This document shows, piece after piece, positions 10,325-20,256 of a stretch of 44,818 nt of DNA (positions are counted from its first letter, which is position 1; the number at the start of each line of letters is the position of its first letter). The notes beneath the pieces are model-generated. The model was not told the DNA's origin. It saw nothing but the letters and a program-made list of their open reading frames with translations, and ran no database searches. The stretch spans positions 1 through 44,818 of the forward strand of contig LFLF01000013.1 of assembly GCA_001184395.1 (NCBI GenBank), read 5' to 3'. The DNA is from Candidatus Paraburkholderia calva. Lineage in GTDB: Bacteria > Pseudomonadota > Gammaproteobacteria > Burkholderiales > Burkholderiaceae. Made by a program: the position numbers and the translations under genes.

Positions 10325-11825
10325 GCGTCGTCGTCTTTCTCTTCGCTCGCGCCTGCCTTGCGCTTGCCGGAGCCGCGCACCACGTCGTAGCGCGCGAGCG
10401 TGCGTTTGCGCGCGGCGTCGTGATCGACGATCGGCTGCGGATAGTCCGCGCCGAGAGAAATCTTCGCTTCCTTCAGCGCATCCGGTTTGGCGAGCCACAG
10501 CGCGTGGATCGGGCGATTCGGCAAACCCGCGATCTCCGGCACGTAATGACGAATGAAGGTGCCTGCCGCATCGAATTTCTCGGACTGCGTGACCTGATTG
10601 AAGATGCGGAAATACGGTTGCCGCATCGCACCCGCTCGACGAAGCCCACTGCCAGCCGCCATTGTTGTTCGATAGCTCGAAGTTGTTCAGGAGCGCTTCA
10701 AAGTATGCTTCGCCGCGCCGCCAGTGTCGATGCCGAGATCCTTGGTCAGAAAACTCGCGACCACTATGCGCAAGCAGTTGTGTATATAGCCGGATTCGTT
10801 GATCTGGCGCATCGCCGCATCGCCTCTCATCGACGAGCGGATAGCCGGTCTGTCCCGCGCACCAGGCGGCGAAATTCGCGTCGGCGGTATCGCCCGTTTC
10901 CCAGCGGATGCGGTCGTATTCCGGCTTGAACGCGCGGTGATCGCCCGGCACGCCGACCTGCGGAAGATGGTGCACACGGAGAAATAGAATTCGCGCCAGA
11001 CAAGTTCGCCGAGCCATGTTTCCGCGCCTTTGCTGCCGTGGCGCTGCGCATCGTGCGCGCTGCGGGCGAGCGCGCGGATCGAAATCGTGTCGTGCCGCAA
11101 ATGCACGCCGAGATAGCTCGGGCTTCGCTTGGTGGGGAATTCGCACGCGTGATCGTAGTCGGACATGCGATCGCGGAAGTCGTCGAACAGCGCGTATGTG
11201 CCGCTCGTGCCGGCCGGAAACGCGGGCGGCTGCGCGTGGCCGAACCCCAGTTCTGCGAGCGACGGCATGGCATGCCTGACGCCCGACGGTGGTTCGCGTT
11301 CAGATGGTCTTCCAACATACGGCTTCAACGCGTCCGGCGTGACCGTCTGCAGCCATTTGCACTTGTACGGCGTGAATACAGTGTAGTGCTTGTCCGTGCC
11401 TGTCATGACTTCGTCATGATCGAAGGCGGCCTGATCCTTGAAGCTGAAAAACGCGATGTCATGGCTCGCCAGTTTCTGCGCGACCGCGTCGTCGCGCGCA
11501 TTTGCGCTCGGTTCGTAGTCGCGATTGGCGAACACCGCGTTCGCGCCGCATTCGCGTGCGAGCACCGGAATGTCGTGCACCGGATGCCCGTGCCGCACGA
11601 TCAGTGCGCCGCCCGCTTCGCGCAGGGTGCGATCCAGTTCCGTCGCGCTCGCGTGAATGAAGGCCACGCGGCGTCTTTTTTATCGAGCGGAGAGAGGATC
11701 TCGCGGTCGAAAACGAACACGCACAGCACGCGCCGGCAGCGTGTGAGCGCGTGATAGAGTGCAGCATTGTCTGCCGTGCACAGGTCCCGCCGAAACCAGA
11801 CCAGGCCCAGATCAAAGTCGGCCAT
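10321..11825 (-). pseudogene. phrB: Deoxyribodipyrimidine photolyase, multiply frameshifted
   Basis: The start is ATG at 11825 (MADFDLGLVWFRRDL, the photolyase N-terminus). The frame breaks near 11670 after DREILSPLDK and resumes with IHASATELDRTLREAGGALIVRHG through TLVPY-like VFTPYKCKW. It goes on into the FAD-binding domain (SPYLGVHLR-type region, GELVWREFYF). It breaks again near 10970, where another frame carries FKPEYDRIRWETGD and NNNGGWQWASSSGCDA. A further break near 10660 leads to the last part (PYFRIFNQVTQSEKFD to the stop at 10321). The intact enzyme uses FAD and blue light to split cyclobutane pyrimidine dimers. Three or more frame changes remove function, as could be tolerated in an organism living in the dark of host tissue. 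The stop overlaps the convergent ChpA-like remnant. Confidence 0.92.
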
Positions 11826-11853
11826 CTCGCAGCGCCTTTGGTAAATCTGAATT

Positions 11854-12432
11854 ATGTCCAAGACTTCCGATCGCATCAATTTGACGAATCAGTTCCTGAT
11901 TGCCATGCCGTCCATGGCCGATCTGACGTTTTCAGGAACCGTGGTCTATCTTTGCGATCACACTGAGAAAGGCGCCCTCGGCCTCGTCATCAACCGGCCG
12001 ACGGACATCGATCTCCAGTCCCTTTTCAATCGCATCGATCTCAAGCTCGAGATCGAACCGCTCGTTCATTTGCCCGTGTATTTTGGCGGTCCCGTTCAAA
12101 CGGAACGCGGCTTCGTGCTGCACGAGGAAAACGACGGCGAACCCTATAGCTCGTCCATGAGTGTGCCCGGCGGCCTTGCCATGACCACCTCGAAAGACGT
12201 GCTCGAAGCAGTCGCGAGCGGCAAGGGCCCCGACCGCTTCTTGCTCACGCTCGGTCATGCGGGCTGGGGTGCAGGTCAGCTCGAGGAAGAAATCTCCAAG
12301 AACGGCTGGCTCACGGTCGAAGCCAATCCGCGCATCATTTTCGACGTGCCCGCCGAGGAACGTCTCGAAGCCGCGTTGTCGCTGCTCGGCGTGTCGCGTT
12401 CCATGTTGTCCGGCGAAGCAGGGCACGCATGA
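11854..12432 (+). CDS. yqgE: UPF0301 protein YqgE
   Basis: A 192-residue protein starting [19 protein letters not shown], with the family pattern of an early AMP segment, [10 protein letters not shown] (about residues 41-50), [15 protein letters not shown] (about 75-89), [19 protein letters not shown] (about 129-147) and NGWL. This is the full length of UPF0301/DUF179 proteins. Their biochemical role is unsettled; crystal structures exist but no agreed reaction. It is first in a tight plus-strand run, and its last four bases overlap the ruvX start. The yqgE-ruvX pairing is very common in proteobacteria and suggests a shared housekeeping role. It is divergent from the dead phrB, with only 28 bases between them. 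Confidence 0.95.
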   Translation: MSKTSDRINLTNQFLIAMPSMADLTFSGTVVYLCDHTEKGALGLVINRPTDIDLQSLFNRIDLKLEIEPLVHLPVYFGGPVQTERGFVLHEENDGEPYSSSMSVPGGLAMTTSKDVLEAVASGKGPDRFLLTLGHAGWGAGQLEEEISKNGWLTVEANPRIIFDVPAEERLEAALSLLGVSRSMLSGEAGHA

Positions 12433-12875
12433 GCCGCGAAGCCATGCTGTTGGCATTCGACTACGGCGAAAAACGCATCGGTGTCGCCGTCGGCAATACG
12501 CTGACTCGCAATGCGCGTGCCTTGATTGTCGTCGAAAACCGCAGCCGTGAGTATCGCTTCGAGGAAATCGGCAAGCTGGTCGCGGAGTGGAAGCCCGACA
12601 CCGTCGTTGTCGGCATGCCGATGCATCCGGATGGCACGCCGCACGAAATGAGCGCGTTGGCCAAACGCTTCGGCAATCAGGTGAACGGGCGCTTCAATAT
12701 GCCCGTGCAATGGGTGGACGAGCGCTATTCGTCCGTCGATGCGAAAGCCGATCTCTGCACGCGCGGCGTGCGCACCAATGCGCGCGGCCGCTTCGACGAT
12801 ATCGATGCCGAAGCCGCACGCGTCATCCTTCAACAATATCTCGACGGACTTCCCCAAGACCATGAGTTTCATTGA
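12429..12875 (+). CDS. ruvX: Putative pre-16S rRNA nuclease YqgF/RuvX
   Basis: A 148-residue protein with the RNase H-like fold motifs: [15 protein letters not shown] (about residues 8-22, first acidic residue), [16 protein letters not shown] (about 59-74), [10 protein letters not shown] (about 97-106) and [16 protein letters not shown] near the end (last acidic residue). YqgF/RuvX proteins mature the 5' end of 16S rRNA and have been proposed as Holliday-junction resolvases. The length is typical. The ATG overlaps the yqgE stop (ATGA), and the 3' end overlaps the pyrR start by 14 bases, so these genes are translated together. Confidence 0.94.
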   Translation: MSREAMLLAFDYGEKRIGVAVGNTLTRNARALIVVENRSREYRFEEIGKLVAEWKPDTVVVGMPMHPDGTPHEMSALAKRFGNQVNGRFNMPVQWVDERYSSVDAKADLCTRGVRTNARGRFDDIDAEAARVILQQYLDGLPQDHEFH

Positions 12876-13377
12876 TGCCGAAGTGCTTTATCAGGCGCTC
12901 GCCGGGCAGATTCGTACCGCGTACGGGCAATCGCTGGCATCGGACGATGGCGCGGTGCTCGCGGGCATCTACAGCGGCGGCGTGTGGCTCGCCGAGCGGT
13001 TGGCCAAAGAGCTCAACCCGTCCGACTTCGGCGTGGTGAACGTGGCGCTGCATCGCGACGACTATGCGAAGAAGGGCTTGCACAGTCAGGCGCGTCCCAC
13101 GGAATTGCCGTTCGACGTGAACGGCCGCCGCATTATCCTGATCGACGACGTGCTCTCCACCGGACGCACCGTGCGCGCCGCGATCAACGAGCTCTACGAC
13201 TACGGCCGGCCCGCATCGATCGAACTCGCCGTGCTCGCCGACCGCGGCGGTCGCGAAATGCCGATCGCGGCGCGCTTCGTTGGCGCGAACGTCGAGTTGC
13301 CGGCGAACGAGAATCTGGTGTTGTCGCGCCATGAAGGCGGCGCGTTCGCGTTCACGACGGAAGCGCGTGCACACTGA
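12862..13377 (+). CDS. pyrR: Bifunctional pyr operon regulator/uracil phosphoribosyltransferase PyrR
   Basis: 171 residues starting [17 protein letters not shown]. The ATG at 12862 is chosen because everything upstream in this frame is ruvX read out of frame. The type I phosphoribosyltransferase PRPP loop [18 protein letters not shown] lies at about residues 93-110, and [12 protein letters not shown] at about 36-47. In Bacillus the protein binds pyr mRNA and also makes UMP from uracil and PRPP. In Gram-negatives an RNA-binding role is less certain. It stands directly upstream of pyrB and pyrX, which fits pyrimidine control. No clear PyrR-type attenuator is visible in the 34 bases between it and pyrB. 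Confidence 0.93.
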   Translation: MSFIDAEVLYQALAGQIRTAYGQSLASDDGAVLAGIYSGGVWLAERLAKELNPSDFGVVNVALHRDDYAKKGLHSQARPTELPFDVNGRRIILIDDVLSTGRTVRAAINELYDYGRPASIELAVLADRGGREMPIAARFVGANVELPANENLVLSRHEGGAFAFTTEARAH

Positions 13378-13411
13378 ACACGCGTTGGTCATTTTTTAGA
13401 GCAGAGTCATC

Positions 13412-14449
13412 ATGAACACCGCCACCCAGGGCGCAGCGGAGTCAGGCGCGCCCGCATCGGACAAGACAGCCGACACGTTCCGGTACGGCTTTCTCAAGGG
13501 CAATCCGCAACTCACGAAAAACGGCGAGTTGAAACACCTGCTCACCATCGAAGGGCTGCCGCGCTCCATCGTCACGCATATTCTCGATACGGCCGAGCAG
13601 TTCGTGAGCGTGACCGACCGCGAAGTGAAGAAGGTGCCGCTGCTGCGCGGCAAGTCGGTGTTCAACCTGTTCTTCGAGAACTCCACGCGCACGCGCACCA
13701 CGTTCGAGATCGCGGCCAAGCGCTTGTCGGCGGATGTGCTGAATCTGAATATCAACGCGTCGTCCACAAGCAAGGGCGAATCGCTGCTCGACACGATCAA
13801 CAATCTCTCCGCGATGCATGCGGACATGTTCGTCGTGCGTCATGCATCGAGCGGCGCGCCGTACTTGATCGCCGAGCATTGCGCGCCGCACGTGCATGTG
13901 ATCAACGCGGGTGACGGCCGTCACGCGCACCCGACGCAAGGCCTGCTCGACATATACACGATCCGCCACTACAAGCGCGACTTCACGAAGCTGCGCGTGG
14001 CGATCATCGGCGACATCCTGCATTCACGCGTGGCGCGCTCGGACATTCATGCGCTGACCACGGCTGGCGTGCCCGAAGTGCGCGCGATCGGTCCGCGCAC
14101 GCTTTTGCCGAGCAATCTCGATCAGATGGGTGTGCACGTCTATCACAACCTCGACGAAGGCCTGAAGGGCGTCGACGTGATCATCATGCTGCGCTTGCAG
14201 AATGAGCGCATGAGCGGCGCGTTGTTGCCGTCCGCGCAGGAGTATTTCAAGAGCTGGGGCTTGACGCCCGAGCGTCTCGCGCTCGCCGCGCCCGATGCCA
14301 TCGTGATGCATCCCGGCCCGATGAACCGCGGCGTCGAAATCGATTCGCAGGTGGCCGATGGCCCGCAATCGGTCATTTTGAATCAGGTGACTTTCGGTAT
14401 CGCCGTGCGGATGGCGGTGATGGGCATTGTGGCTGGTAACAGCGATTAA
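13412..14449 (+). CDS. pyrB: Aspartate carbamoyltransferase catalytic chain
   Basis: 345 residues. After a variable N-terminus the protein shows the carbamoyl-phosphate loop [19 protein letters not shown] (about residues 88-106), [13 protein letters not shown] (about 117-129), [13 protein letters not shown] (about 167-179), [13 protein letters not shown] and [12 protein letters not shown] (about 309-320). It condenses carbamoyl phosphate with aspartate to carbamoyl aspartate, the first committed step of UMP synthesis. The N-terminal extension and the adjacent pyrX are features of class A ATCases, which assemble as dodecamers with the inactive dihydroorotase partner. It is three bases upstream of pyrX and intact. 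Confidence 0.97.
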   Translation: MNTATQGAAESGAPASDKTADTFRYGFLKGNPQLTKNGELKHLLTIEGLPRSIVTHILDTAEQFVSVTDREVKKVPLLRGKSVFNLFFENSTRTRTTFEIAAKRLSADVLNLNINASSTSKGESLLDTINNLSAMHADMFVVRHASSGAPYLIAEHCAPHVHVINAGDGRHAHPTQGLLDIYTIRHYKRDFTKLRVAIIGDILHSRVARSDIHALTTAGVPEVRAIGPRTLLPSNLDQMGVHVYHNLDEGLKGVDVIIMLRLQNERMSGALLPSAQEYFKSWGLTPERLALAAPDAIVMHPGPMNRGVEIDSQVADGPQSVILNQVTFGIAVRMAVMGIVAGNSD

Positions 14450-14452
14450 GAC

Positions 14453-15730
14453 ATGAAGATCCAGATTCAAGGCGGCACGATCATTGACTCGGCCGTGGGC
14501 ACGGAAGAACGCAAGGACCTGTTCATCGCGGCGGGGCGGATCGTCGGCATCGGCGAGGCGCCGGCCGATTTCCATGCGGTGAAAGTGATCGACGCGACTG
14601 GCTTGTATGTGGCGCCGGGCTTCGTCGATCTGTCGGCGCGTTTGCGCGAGCCGGGCTTCGAGCACAAGGCAACGCTCGAATCCGAAATGGCGGCGGCGAT
14701 GGCCGGCGGCGTGACGAGCCTTGTGTGTCCGCCCGACACCGATCCCGTGCTTGACGAGCCGGGTCTCGTCGAAATGCTCAAGTTCCGCACGCAGAAGCTG
14801 CATCTGGCGCATGTGTATCCGCTCGGCGCGCTGACGGTGGGGCTGAAGGGCGAGATCATCACCGAGATGGTTGAACTGACGGAGGCGGGATGCATCGGCT
14901 TCTCACAAGCGGATAACCACATCGTCGATACGCGCACGCTGCTGCGCGCGCTGCAATACGCGACGACCTATGGCTATACCGTTTGGCTGCGTCCGCAGGA
15001 CGCGTACATGTCGCGCGGTGGCGTGGCGGCGAGCGGCGCGGTGGCGTCGCGGCTCGGGCTTTCGGGCGTGCCGGTGTCGGCGGAAACCATCGCGCTGCAT
15101 ACGTTCTTTGAGCTCATGCGTATCACCGGCGCACGGGTGCATCTGTGGCACCTGTCGTCGGCGGCGGGCGTGGCGTTGGTACGTGCGGCGAAGGCGGAAG
15201 GGCTCGCGGTGTCGTGCGATGTGACGGTCAATCATGTGCATCTGACCGATGTCGATATCGGTTACTTCGACGCGCAATTCCGGCTCGATCCGCCGCTGCG
15301 CTCGCAACGCGACCGCGAGGCGATTCGTGCGGGTCTGGAAGACGGCACCATCGACGCGATCTGCTCCGATCACACGCCGCTCGACGACGACGAAAAGCTG
15401 CTGCCCTTCGCCGAGGCGACGCCCGGCGCGACCGGGCTCGAACTGTTGCTCTCGCTCACGCTCAAGTGGGCGCGCGAGGCCAACGTGCCGCTCGTGAAGG
15501 CGCTCGGACGCATCACGTCCGCGCCCGCCGACGTGCTCAAGGTGCCGGCGGGCTGCATCACGGTGGGCGCGCTCGCGGATGTCTGCGTGTTCGATGCCAA
15601 CGCCGCGTGGCGTGTCGATCCACTCAAGCTGAAGAGCCAGGGCCGCAATACGGCGTTCCTCGGTTATGAACTGCCGGCGCGCGTGCGTGTCACGATCGTC
15701 GGCGGCCATCTCGCTTTCGAAGCACGCTGA
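14453..15730 (+). CDS. pyrX: Dihydroorotase-like protein, non-catalytic (PyrX/PyrC')
   Basis: 425 residues of the type I dihydroorotase/amidohydrolase family (GLYVAPGFVDL at about 50-60, VNHVHLTD, ICSDHTPLDDDEK). The metal-binding H-x-H after the first strand is replaced: where active enzymes read D-L-H-x-H-L-R-E-P-G this one has D-L-S-A-R-L-R-E-P-G (Ser 61, Arg 63). Such proteins, known in Pseudomonas as PyrC', lack dihydroorotase activity and hold PyrB in an active dodecamer. Three bases separate it from pyrB, the normal arrangement for that complex. A real dihydroorotase must be encoded elsewhere. Annotation as plain pyrC would mislead. Confidence 0.92.
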   Translation: MKIQIQGGTIIDSAVGTEERKDLFIAAGRIVGIGEAPADFHAVKVIDATGLYVAPGFVDLSARLREPGFEHKATLESEMAAAMAGGVTSLVCPPDTDPVLDEPGLVEMLKFRTQKLHLAHVYPLGALTVGLKGEIITEMVELTEAGCIGFSQADNHIVDTRTLLRALQYATTYGYTVWLRPQDAYMSRGGVAASGAVASRLGLSGVPVSAETIALHTFFELMRITGARVHLWHLSSAAGVALVRAAKAEGLAVSCDVTVNHVHLTDVDIGYFDAQFRLDPPLRSQRDREAIRAGLEDGTIDAICSDHTPLDDDEKLLPFAEATPGATGLELLLSLTLKWAREANVPLVKALGRITSAPADVLKVPAGCITVGALADVCVFDANAAWRVDPLKLKSQGRNTAFLGYELPARVRVTIVGGHLAFEAR

Positions 15731-15750
15731 CGGTACACGAGCTGAGCATC

Positions 15751-16553
15751 GTGCTACGCAAGCTGCGTCTGGTCATCCATCTTCTTTACGGCATGTGGAT
15801 TGTCGCGACGCGTTTTTCGCGAGTATCGGCTGCCGAATGCAGCGAGTTGAATCGCCGGTGGTCGCTCGCGATGCTGCGGCTCTCAGGGATGAAACTCGTC
15901 GTCCATAACGACAGCGCGGTTGGATGCGGGCGTGCTGGTGGTCGGCAATCACATCTCGTGGATCGATATCTACGTGATCAATGCGTGGCGTCCGACGCTG
16001 TTCGTGTCGAAGGCGGAGATCCGCAAGTGGCCGGTGGTCGGCTGGTTCGCCGAACAACTGGGCACGGTGTTCGTGCAGCGTGAGAAGCGCAGCGACGCGA
16101 AGCGCATCATGCACGAACTGGCCAATCGCCTGATGGCGGGCGAACTCATGTGCGTGTTCCCCGAAGGCACCACCACCGATGGCCGGGCGCTGGTGCTGTT
16201 TCACGCGAACATGTTTCGGGCGGCGGTGTCGGCATCCGTGCCCGTGCAGCCGATCTGCCTGATGTACGAGGATGCGCGCGGCATGCTGTCGACCGCGCCC
16301 GCGTATATCGGAGACATGTCGCTCAACGATTCGCTCAATGCGGTGCTGCGCGGCGAGCCGCTGGCCGAGCATCTGTACGTGTGCAATCCGCTTGCGCCGG
16401 GTGCGGATCGATGCCTGCTGGCGAGCGAGGTGCAGGTGGCCTTGCAGTTGGTTGGCGCTCGACACCATGCGCGGCGCGCCGGCCGTCGCGGCGGGTACGC
16501 CGCTCGTGCAGCCGGTGGACGCTACTTCTTCATCGCACAACTCACCTGCGTGA
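15751..16553 (+). pseudogene. plsC: 1-acyl-glycerol-3-phosphate acyltransferase PlsC, frameshifted
   Basis: The start is GTG at 15751 (M-L-R-K-L-R-L-V-I-H-L-L-Y), a hydrophobic N-terminus. It runs to MKLVVHNDS and breaks near 15917. The next frame continues DAGVLVVGNHISWIDIYV with the H-x4-D catalytic motif (NHISWID), VFVQREKRSDA, and the FPEGTTTDG acceptor motif. A second break near 16440 leaves the C-terminus unclear, so the 3' limit is approximate and overlaps the end of the convergent apaH. The intact enzyme makes phosphatidic acid at the inner membrane. An internal ATG at 15920 would restart translation just before the catalytic motif, so a shortened product cannot be excluded. Burkholderia have several plsC paralogues. 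Confidence 0.75.
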
Positions 16554-17373
16554 CCACGCGCTGTTTCGGATCGGCGGTGAGCAGAACCGCCGACAGCTTG
16601 TTGCCCCAGACACAGCCGGAATCGAGGCACAGCATGTCGTCGCGGACCATCAGGCCGAGGGCCGCCCAGTGGCCGAACACGATCGTCACGTCCTTCGTGC
16701 GGCGCTCGGGCACGTCGAACCACGGGATATAGCCGGGCGGTGCGGCGCTCAGGCCGCCGTTGTTGGCGAACTCCATCGCGCCCTCGGGCGTGCAGAAGCG
16801 GATGTGAGTCAGCGCGTTATAGGTGACGCGCAAGCGGTCCATGCCGCGCAATGAATCATCCCAGCGATGCGGCTCGTTGCCGTAAAGCCCGGCCAGGGTT
16901 TCTTTCCAGTTCGAGGCGCGTAGTGCGCGTTCCAGCTCGTGCGCGAGTTCCAGCGTCATCGTCACGTCCCATTGCGGCAGCACGCCGGCGTGGACCATCA
17001 GCGCATCGTTCTCGAAATGCGCGACGGGCTTGTGCCGCACCCATTCGATCATATCGGCGGCGTCGCGCGCTGCGAGGATGTCGTCGAGCGTGTCGCCCTT
17101 CTTCGGCTTGCGCAGGCCCGCGGCGACCGAGAGCAGATTCAGATCGTGATTGCCGAGCACGACGGTCGCGCGCGAGCCGAGCGCGATGACGTCACGCAGC
17201 GTCTGTAGCGATTTCGGGCCGCGATTGATCAGGTCGCCTGCGAACCAGAGCGGGGTATCGGGCGCGGGGGCGGCTTTTTTCAGAAGTTGGCGGAACGGAT
17301 CGCAGCAGCCCTGGAGATCGCCGAAGACGAGCGGGGCGGACGAACGGGCGGAAAGATTCGATGCGTCGGTCAT
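16522..17373 (-). CDS. apaH: Symmetrical bis(5'-nucleosyl)-tetraphosphatase
   Basis: 283 residues from the ATG at 17373 (MTDASNLSARS); an ATG 17 codons upstream at 17424 is possible, but the shorter form matches the usual length of about 280. It is a metallophosphatase with GDLQGCCDPF (about residues 18-27), WFAGDLINRGPKS (about 45-57), VVLGNHDLNLL (about 73-83), HAGVLPQWD and VFGHWAALG. ApaH hydrolyses diadenosine tetraphosphate to two ADP, and it also removes Np4N caps from RNA. It is cytoplasmic. It faces plsC tail to tail and is divergent from rfbB. In Burkholderia apaH commonly borders the O-antigen region, as here. It appears intact. Confidence 0.95.
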   Translation of the reverse strand: MTDASNLSARSSAPLVFGDLQGCCDPFRQLLKKAAPAPDTPLWFAGDLINRGPKSLQTLRDVIALGSRATVVLGNHDLNLLSVAAGLRKPKKGDTLDDILAARDAADMIEWVRHKPVAHFENDALMVHAGVLPQWDVTMTLELAHELERALRASNWKETLAGLYGNEPHRWDDSLRGMDRLRVTYNALTHIRFCTPEGAMEFANNGGLSAAPPGYIPWFDVPERRTKDVTIVFGHWAALGLMVRDDMLCLDSGCVWGNKLSAVLLTADPKQRVVTQVSCAMKK

Positions 17374-17754
17374 TGAATCGGAAATGGGATGCGGGTTGGG
17401 TCGGCGCTGCGCGATGTGTTTCATGCGCGGCGTGACGAAGGGATGGCGTTCACGGCATTATGAAACAGACGGCGAAGACTGTCCGGGCGCGGTGACGTTG
17501 CAATTTGTCGGATCGGTGCGCTACTGCGCTGGTTTGCAAGGGAAAATGCTTGCCTGTATCAAGTTGGTGTGCGCGTAGTTTGTGCCGGGTCTGGCTTTAT
17601 AATGACTTGTTCATCAGACGCGGCAATTCGGCAGAAAGTCGGTCATTTGTGCGACATATCGACCTTGCATGCACCAGGCGCGATTTTTTCACACATTTTG
17701 AGCAAACTTTCAGCATGCGCAGAGTGCGGGCCGAAAGCTGACTAGAGGGTACAT
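17374..17754. other. Divergent spacer apaH/rfbB, with a possible rfbB promoter
   Basis: About 380 bases with no gene. A perfect TATAAT at 17598-17603 (plus strand) could be the -10 of the rhamnose operon, but no good -35 lies 16-18 bases before it. GAGGG just before the rfbB ATG acts as ribosome-binding site. A JUMPstart/ops element was looked for and not found. Confidence 0.4.
17598..17603 (+). promoter_or_regulatory. Candidate -10 box for rfbBACD
   Basis: TATAAT, about 150 bases before the rfbB start, in a locally AT-richer patch. The -35 region is poor, so this is a weak call that rests on the perfect hexamer and its position. Confidence 0.35.
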
Positions 17755-18801
17755 ATGATTCTCGTGACGGGCGGCGCCGGATTTATCGGCGCCAATTTTG
17801 TTCTGGACTGGCTCGTGGCATCGGATGAACCCGTACTCAACGTCGACAAGCTGACCTATGCCGGCAATCTCGGCACGCTGAAGTCGCTGCAGAACGATTC
17901 GCGACATGTGTTCGCCCGCGCCGACATCTGCGACCGCGCCGCGATGGACGGACTGCTCGCGAAGCATCGACCTCGCGCCATTCTGCATTTCGCCGCCGAG
18001 AGTCACGTCGATCGCTCGATCCACGGTCCGGCCGATTTCGTGCAGACCAACGTCGTCGGCACCTTCACGCTGCTCGAAGCCGCGCGCATGTACTGGAGCA
18101 AACTGCCCGAGAAAGAGAAACAGCTGTTCCGCTTCCTGCATGTGTCCACAGATGAAGTGTTCGGCTCACTGTCCGCAATCGATCCGCAATTTTCCGAGAC
18201 CACGCCGTACGCGCCAAACAGTCCTTATTCGGCGACCAAGGCCGGTTCCGATTACCTGGTGCGCGCGTATCACCATACATATGGCCTGCCGGTCCTGACG
18301 ACCAACTGCTCGAACAATTACGGCCCGTACCAGTTCCCCGAGAAGCTGATTCCGTTGACGATTGCCAACGCGCTCGCCGGCAAGCCGCTGCCGGTGTACG
18401 GCGATGGCCAGAACGTGCGCGACTGGTTGTTCGTCAGCGATCACTGCTCTGCGATTCGCGAAGTGCTCGCGCGTGGCACGCTCGGTGAGACATACAACGT
18501 CGGCGGATGGAACGAGAAGAAGAACCTCGAAGTCGTGCATACCTTGTGCGATCTGCTCGACCGCGCCAAGCCGAAGGCTAGCGGGTCGTATCGCGATCAG
18601 ATCACGTACCTGAAGGATCGCCCGGGTCATGATCGGCGTTACGCGATCGATGCGTGCAAGCTCGAGCGCGAACTCGGCTGGAAACCGGCCGAAACGTTCG
18701 AGACAGGTCTGGCGAAGACGGTTCAGTGGTATCTCGACAATGAAGCATGGTCGAATGAGGTCGCCTCCGGTGAGTACCGGAAGTGGGTCGAGACAAACTA
18801 A
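17755..18801 (+). CDS. rfbB: dTDP-glucose 4,6-dehydratase
   Basis: 348 residues starting [20 protein letters not shown], with the NAD-binding [10 protein letters not shown] (about residues 5-14), [12 protein letters not shown] (about 82-93), STDEVFG (about 131-137, catalytic T-D-E), and [12 protein letters not shown] (about 159-170, with Y-x3-K). It removes water from dTDP-glucose to give dTDP-4-keto-6-deoxyglucose, step two of dTDP-L-rhamnose synthesis in the cytoplasm. It is first in the plus-strand operon rfbB-A-C-D, with 25 bases before rfbA. The length and all motifs are complete. Rhamnose supply suggests a rhamnose-containing O-antigen or exopolysaccharide. Confidence 0.97.
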   Translation: MILVTGGAGFIGANFVLDWLVASDEPVLNVDKLTYAGNLGTLKSLQNDSRHVFARADICDRAAMDGLLAKHRPRAILHFAAESHVDRSIHGPADFVQTNVVGTFTLLEAARMYWSKLPEKEKQLFRFLHVSTDEVFGSLSAIDPQFSETTPYAPNSPYSATKAGSDYLVRAYHHTYGLPVLTTNCSNNYGPYQFPEKLIPLTIANALAGKPLPVYGDGQNVRDWLFVSDHCSAIREVLARGTLGETYNVGGWNEKKNLEVVHTLCDLLDRAKPKASGSYRDQITYLKDRPGHDRRYAIDACKLERELGWKPAETFETGLAKTVQWYLDNEAWSNEVASGEYRKWVETN

Positions 18802-18826
18802 GCGCAACGCGCGTAAGGGGTTGACG

Positions 18827-19720
18827 GTGGCGCGCAAAGGCATCATTCTCGCGGGCGGTTCCGGCACGCGTCTTTATCCGATCACGCATGCGGTGTCGAA
18901 GCAACTGCTGCCCGTGTACGACAAGCCGATGATCTACTATCCGCTGTCGACGCTGATGATCGCGGGTATCCGAGATGTGTTGGTGATCTCGACGCCACAA
19001 GACACGCCACGTTTCGAGTCGATGCTCGGCGACGCCAATCAGTGGGGCATGAACATTCAGTACGCGGTGCAGCCGTCGCCTGATGGGCTGGCGCAGGCGT
19101 TCATCATCGGGCGTGAGTTCGTCGGCAACGATCCGTCGGCGCTGATTCTCGGCGACAATATTTTCTACGGCCACGATCTGGTGAAGCAACTGGAGAGCGC
19201 CAATGCACGCACGGATGGTGCGACGGTGTTCGCGTATCACGTGCAGGATCCGGAGCGGTATGGCGTGGTCGAATTCGATCAGCAGTTCCGTGCGTTGTCG
19301 ATCGAGGAGAAGCCCGCGACGCCGCGTTCGAACTATGCGGTCACCGGTCTCTACTTCTACGACAACACGGTGTGCAATATCGCAGCCGACATCAAGCCGT
19401 CCGTGCGCGGCGAACTCGAAATCTCTGATGTCAATTCGCGCTATCTGGCTGACAAGAAGCTGAATGTAGAGATCATGGGGCGCGGTTACGCCTGGCTCGA
19501 CACCGGCACGCACGATTCCCTGATCGAGGCGGCGACGTTTATCGCGACTTTGCAGAAGCGGCAAGGTCTCGTGGTTGCGTGTCCAGAAGAGATCGCTTAC
19601 CGCAGGCGATGGATCGACGAAGCGCAGTTGCTCGCCCTCGCCCGGCCGCTGTCCAAAAATGGCTACGGTCAATATCTGCTCAATCTTCCGAAGGACCGAG
19701 TCGCATGGCCATCAACGTAA
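18827..19720 (+). CDS. rfbA: Glucose-1-phosphate thymidylyltransferase
   Basis: 297 residues from GTG at 18827 ([11 protein letters not shown]), chosen because AAGGGG stands six bases before it and the family starts [16 protein letters not shown]. Motifs are [20 protein letters not shown] (about 9-28), [24 protein letters not shown] (about 107-116), [20 protein letters not shown] (about 161-180) and [12 protein letters not shown]. It joins dTTP and glucose-1-phosphate to dTDP-glucose, the first step of the rhamnose path. It overlaps rfbC by 16 bases. The sequence is ordinary and complete. Confidence 0.97.
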   Translation: MARKGIILAGGSGTRLYPITHAVSKQLLPVYDKPMIYYPLSTLMIAGIRDVLVISTPQDTPRFESMLGDANQWGMNIQYAVQPSPDGLAQAFIIGREFVGNDPSALILGDNIFYGHDLVKQLESANARTDGATVFAYHVQDPERYGVVEFDQQFRALSIEEKPATPRSNYAVTGLYFYDNTVCNIAADIKPSVRGELEISDVNSRYLADKKLNVEIMGRGYAWLDTGTHDSLIEAATFIATLQKRQGLVVACPEEIAYRRRWIDEAQLLALARPLSKNGYGQYLLNLPKDRVAWPST

Positions 19721-20256
19721 CCGCTACGGCGCTGCCCGAAGTCAGGGTCATCGAACCGAAAGTGTTTGGTGACGCACGCGGGTTTTTCTTCGAGAGCTTC
19801 AATGCACGGGACTTCGCCGACATGGTGGCGCCCGGCGTCGAGTTCGTGCAGGACAACCACTCGTGGTCGGCCAGAGGCGTGCTGCGCGGACTGCATTATC
19901 AGATCCAGCACGCGCAGGGCAAACTCGTGCGCGTGGTGGAGGGCGAAGTGTTCGACGTCGCCGTCGATATTCGTCGAAGCTCGGCGAACTTCGGGAAATG
20001 GGTAGGTGTCAGGCTGTCGGCCGAGAATCAGCAGCAACTGTGGGTGCCTCCGGGTTTCGCACATGGCTTCGTCGTGCTGTCGGAGAGTGCGCAGTTTCTC
20101 TACAAGACGAGCGACTACTGGTATCCCGAACATGAGTGCAGCATCGTGTGGAACGATCCGGATATCGGTATCGAATGGCCGATCGACTTCGAGCCGATGC
20201 TCGCGGCGAAAGACGCGGCGGGCAAGCGCCTGGCCGACGCCGAGGTATTCGCATGA
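19705..20256 (+). CDS. rfbC: dTDP-4-dehydrorhamnose 3,5-epimerase
   Basis: 183 residues starting [20 protein letters not shown]. It has the RmlC cupin pattern: [15 protein letters not shown] (about residues 24-38), [18 protein letters not shown] (about 51-68, catalytic His in LRGLHYQ), [19 protein letters not shown] (about 73-91) and the [17 protein letters not shown] segment with the active-site Tyr. It epimerises C3 and C5 of dTDP-4-keto-6-deoxyglucose. It is translationally coupled on both sides: it overlaps rfbA by 16 bases, and its stop overlaps the rfbD start as ATGA. Confidence 0.97.
   Translation: MAINVTATALPEVRVIEPKVFGDARGFFFESFNARDFADMVAPGVEFVQDNHSWSARGVLRGLHYQIQHAQGKLVRVVEGEVFDVAVDIRRSSANFGKWVGVRLSAENQQQLWVPPGFAHGFVVLSESAQFLYKTSDYWYPEHECSIVWNDPDIGIEWPIDFEPMLAAKDAAGKRLADAEVFA

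Noticed and set aside
10049..11146. A 365-codon minus-strand frame over the ChpA-like and phrB remnants.
   Set aside because: Only the stretch that matches photolyase is real; the rest is out-of-frame reading of decayed genes and is Arg-rich.
17374..17754. JUMPstart/ops antitermination element before rfbB.
   Set aside because: No GGCGGTAG-type sequence on the plus strand here, nor on the minus strand before rfbF.
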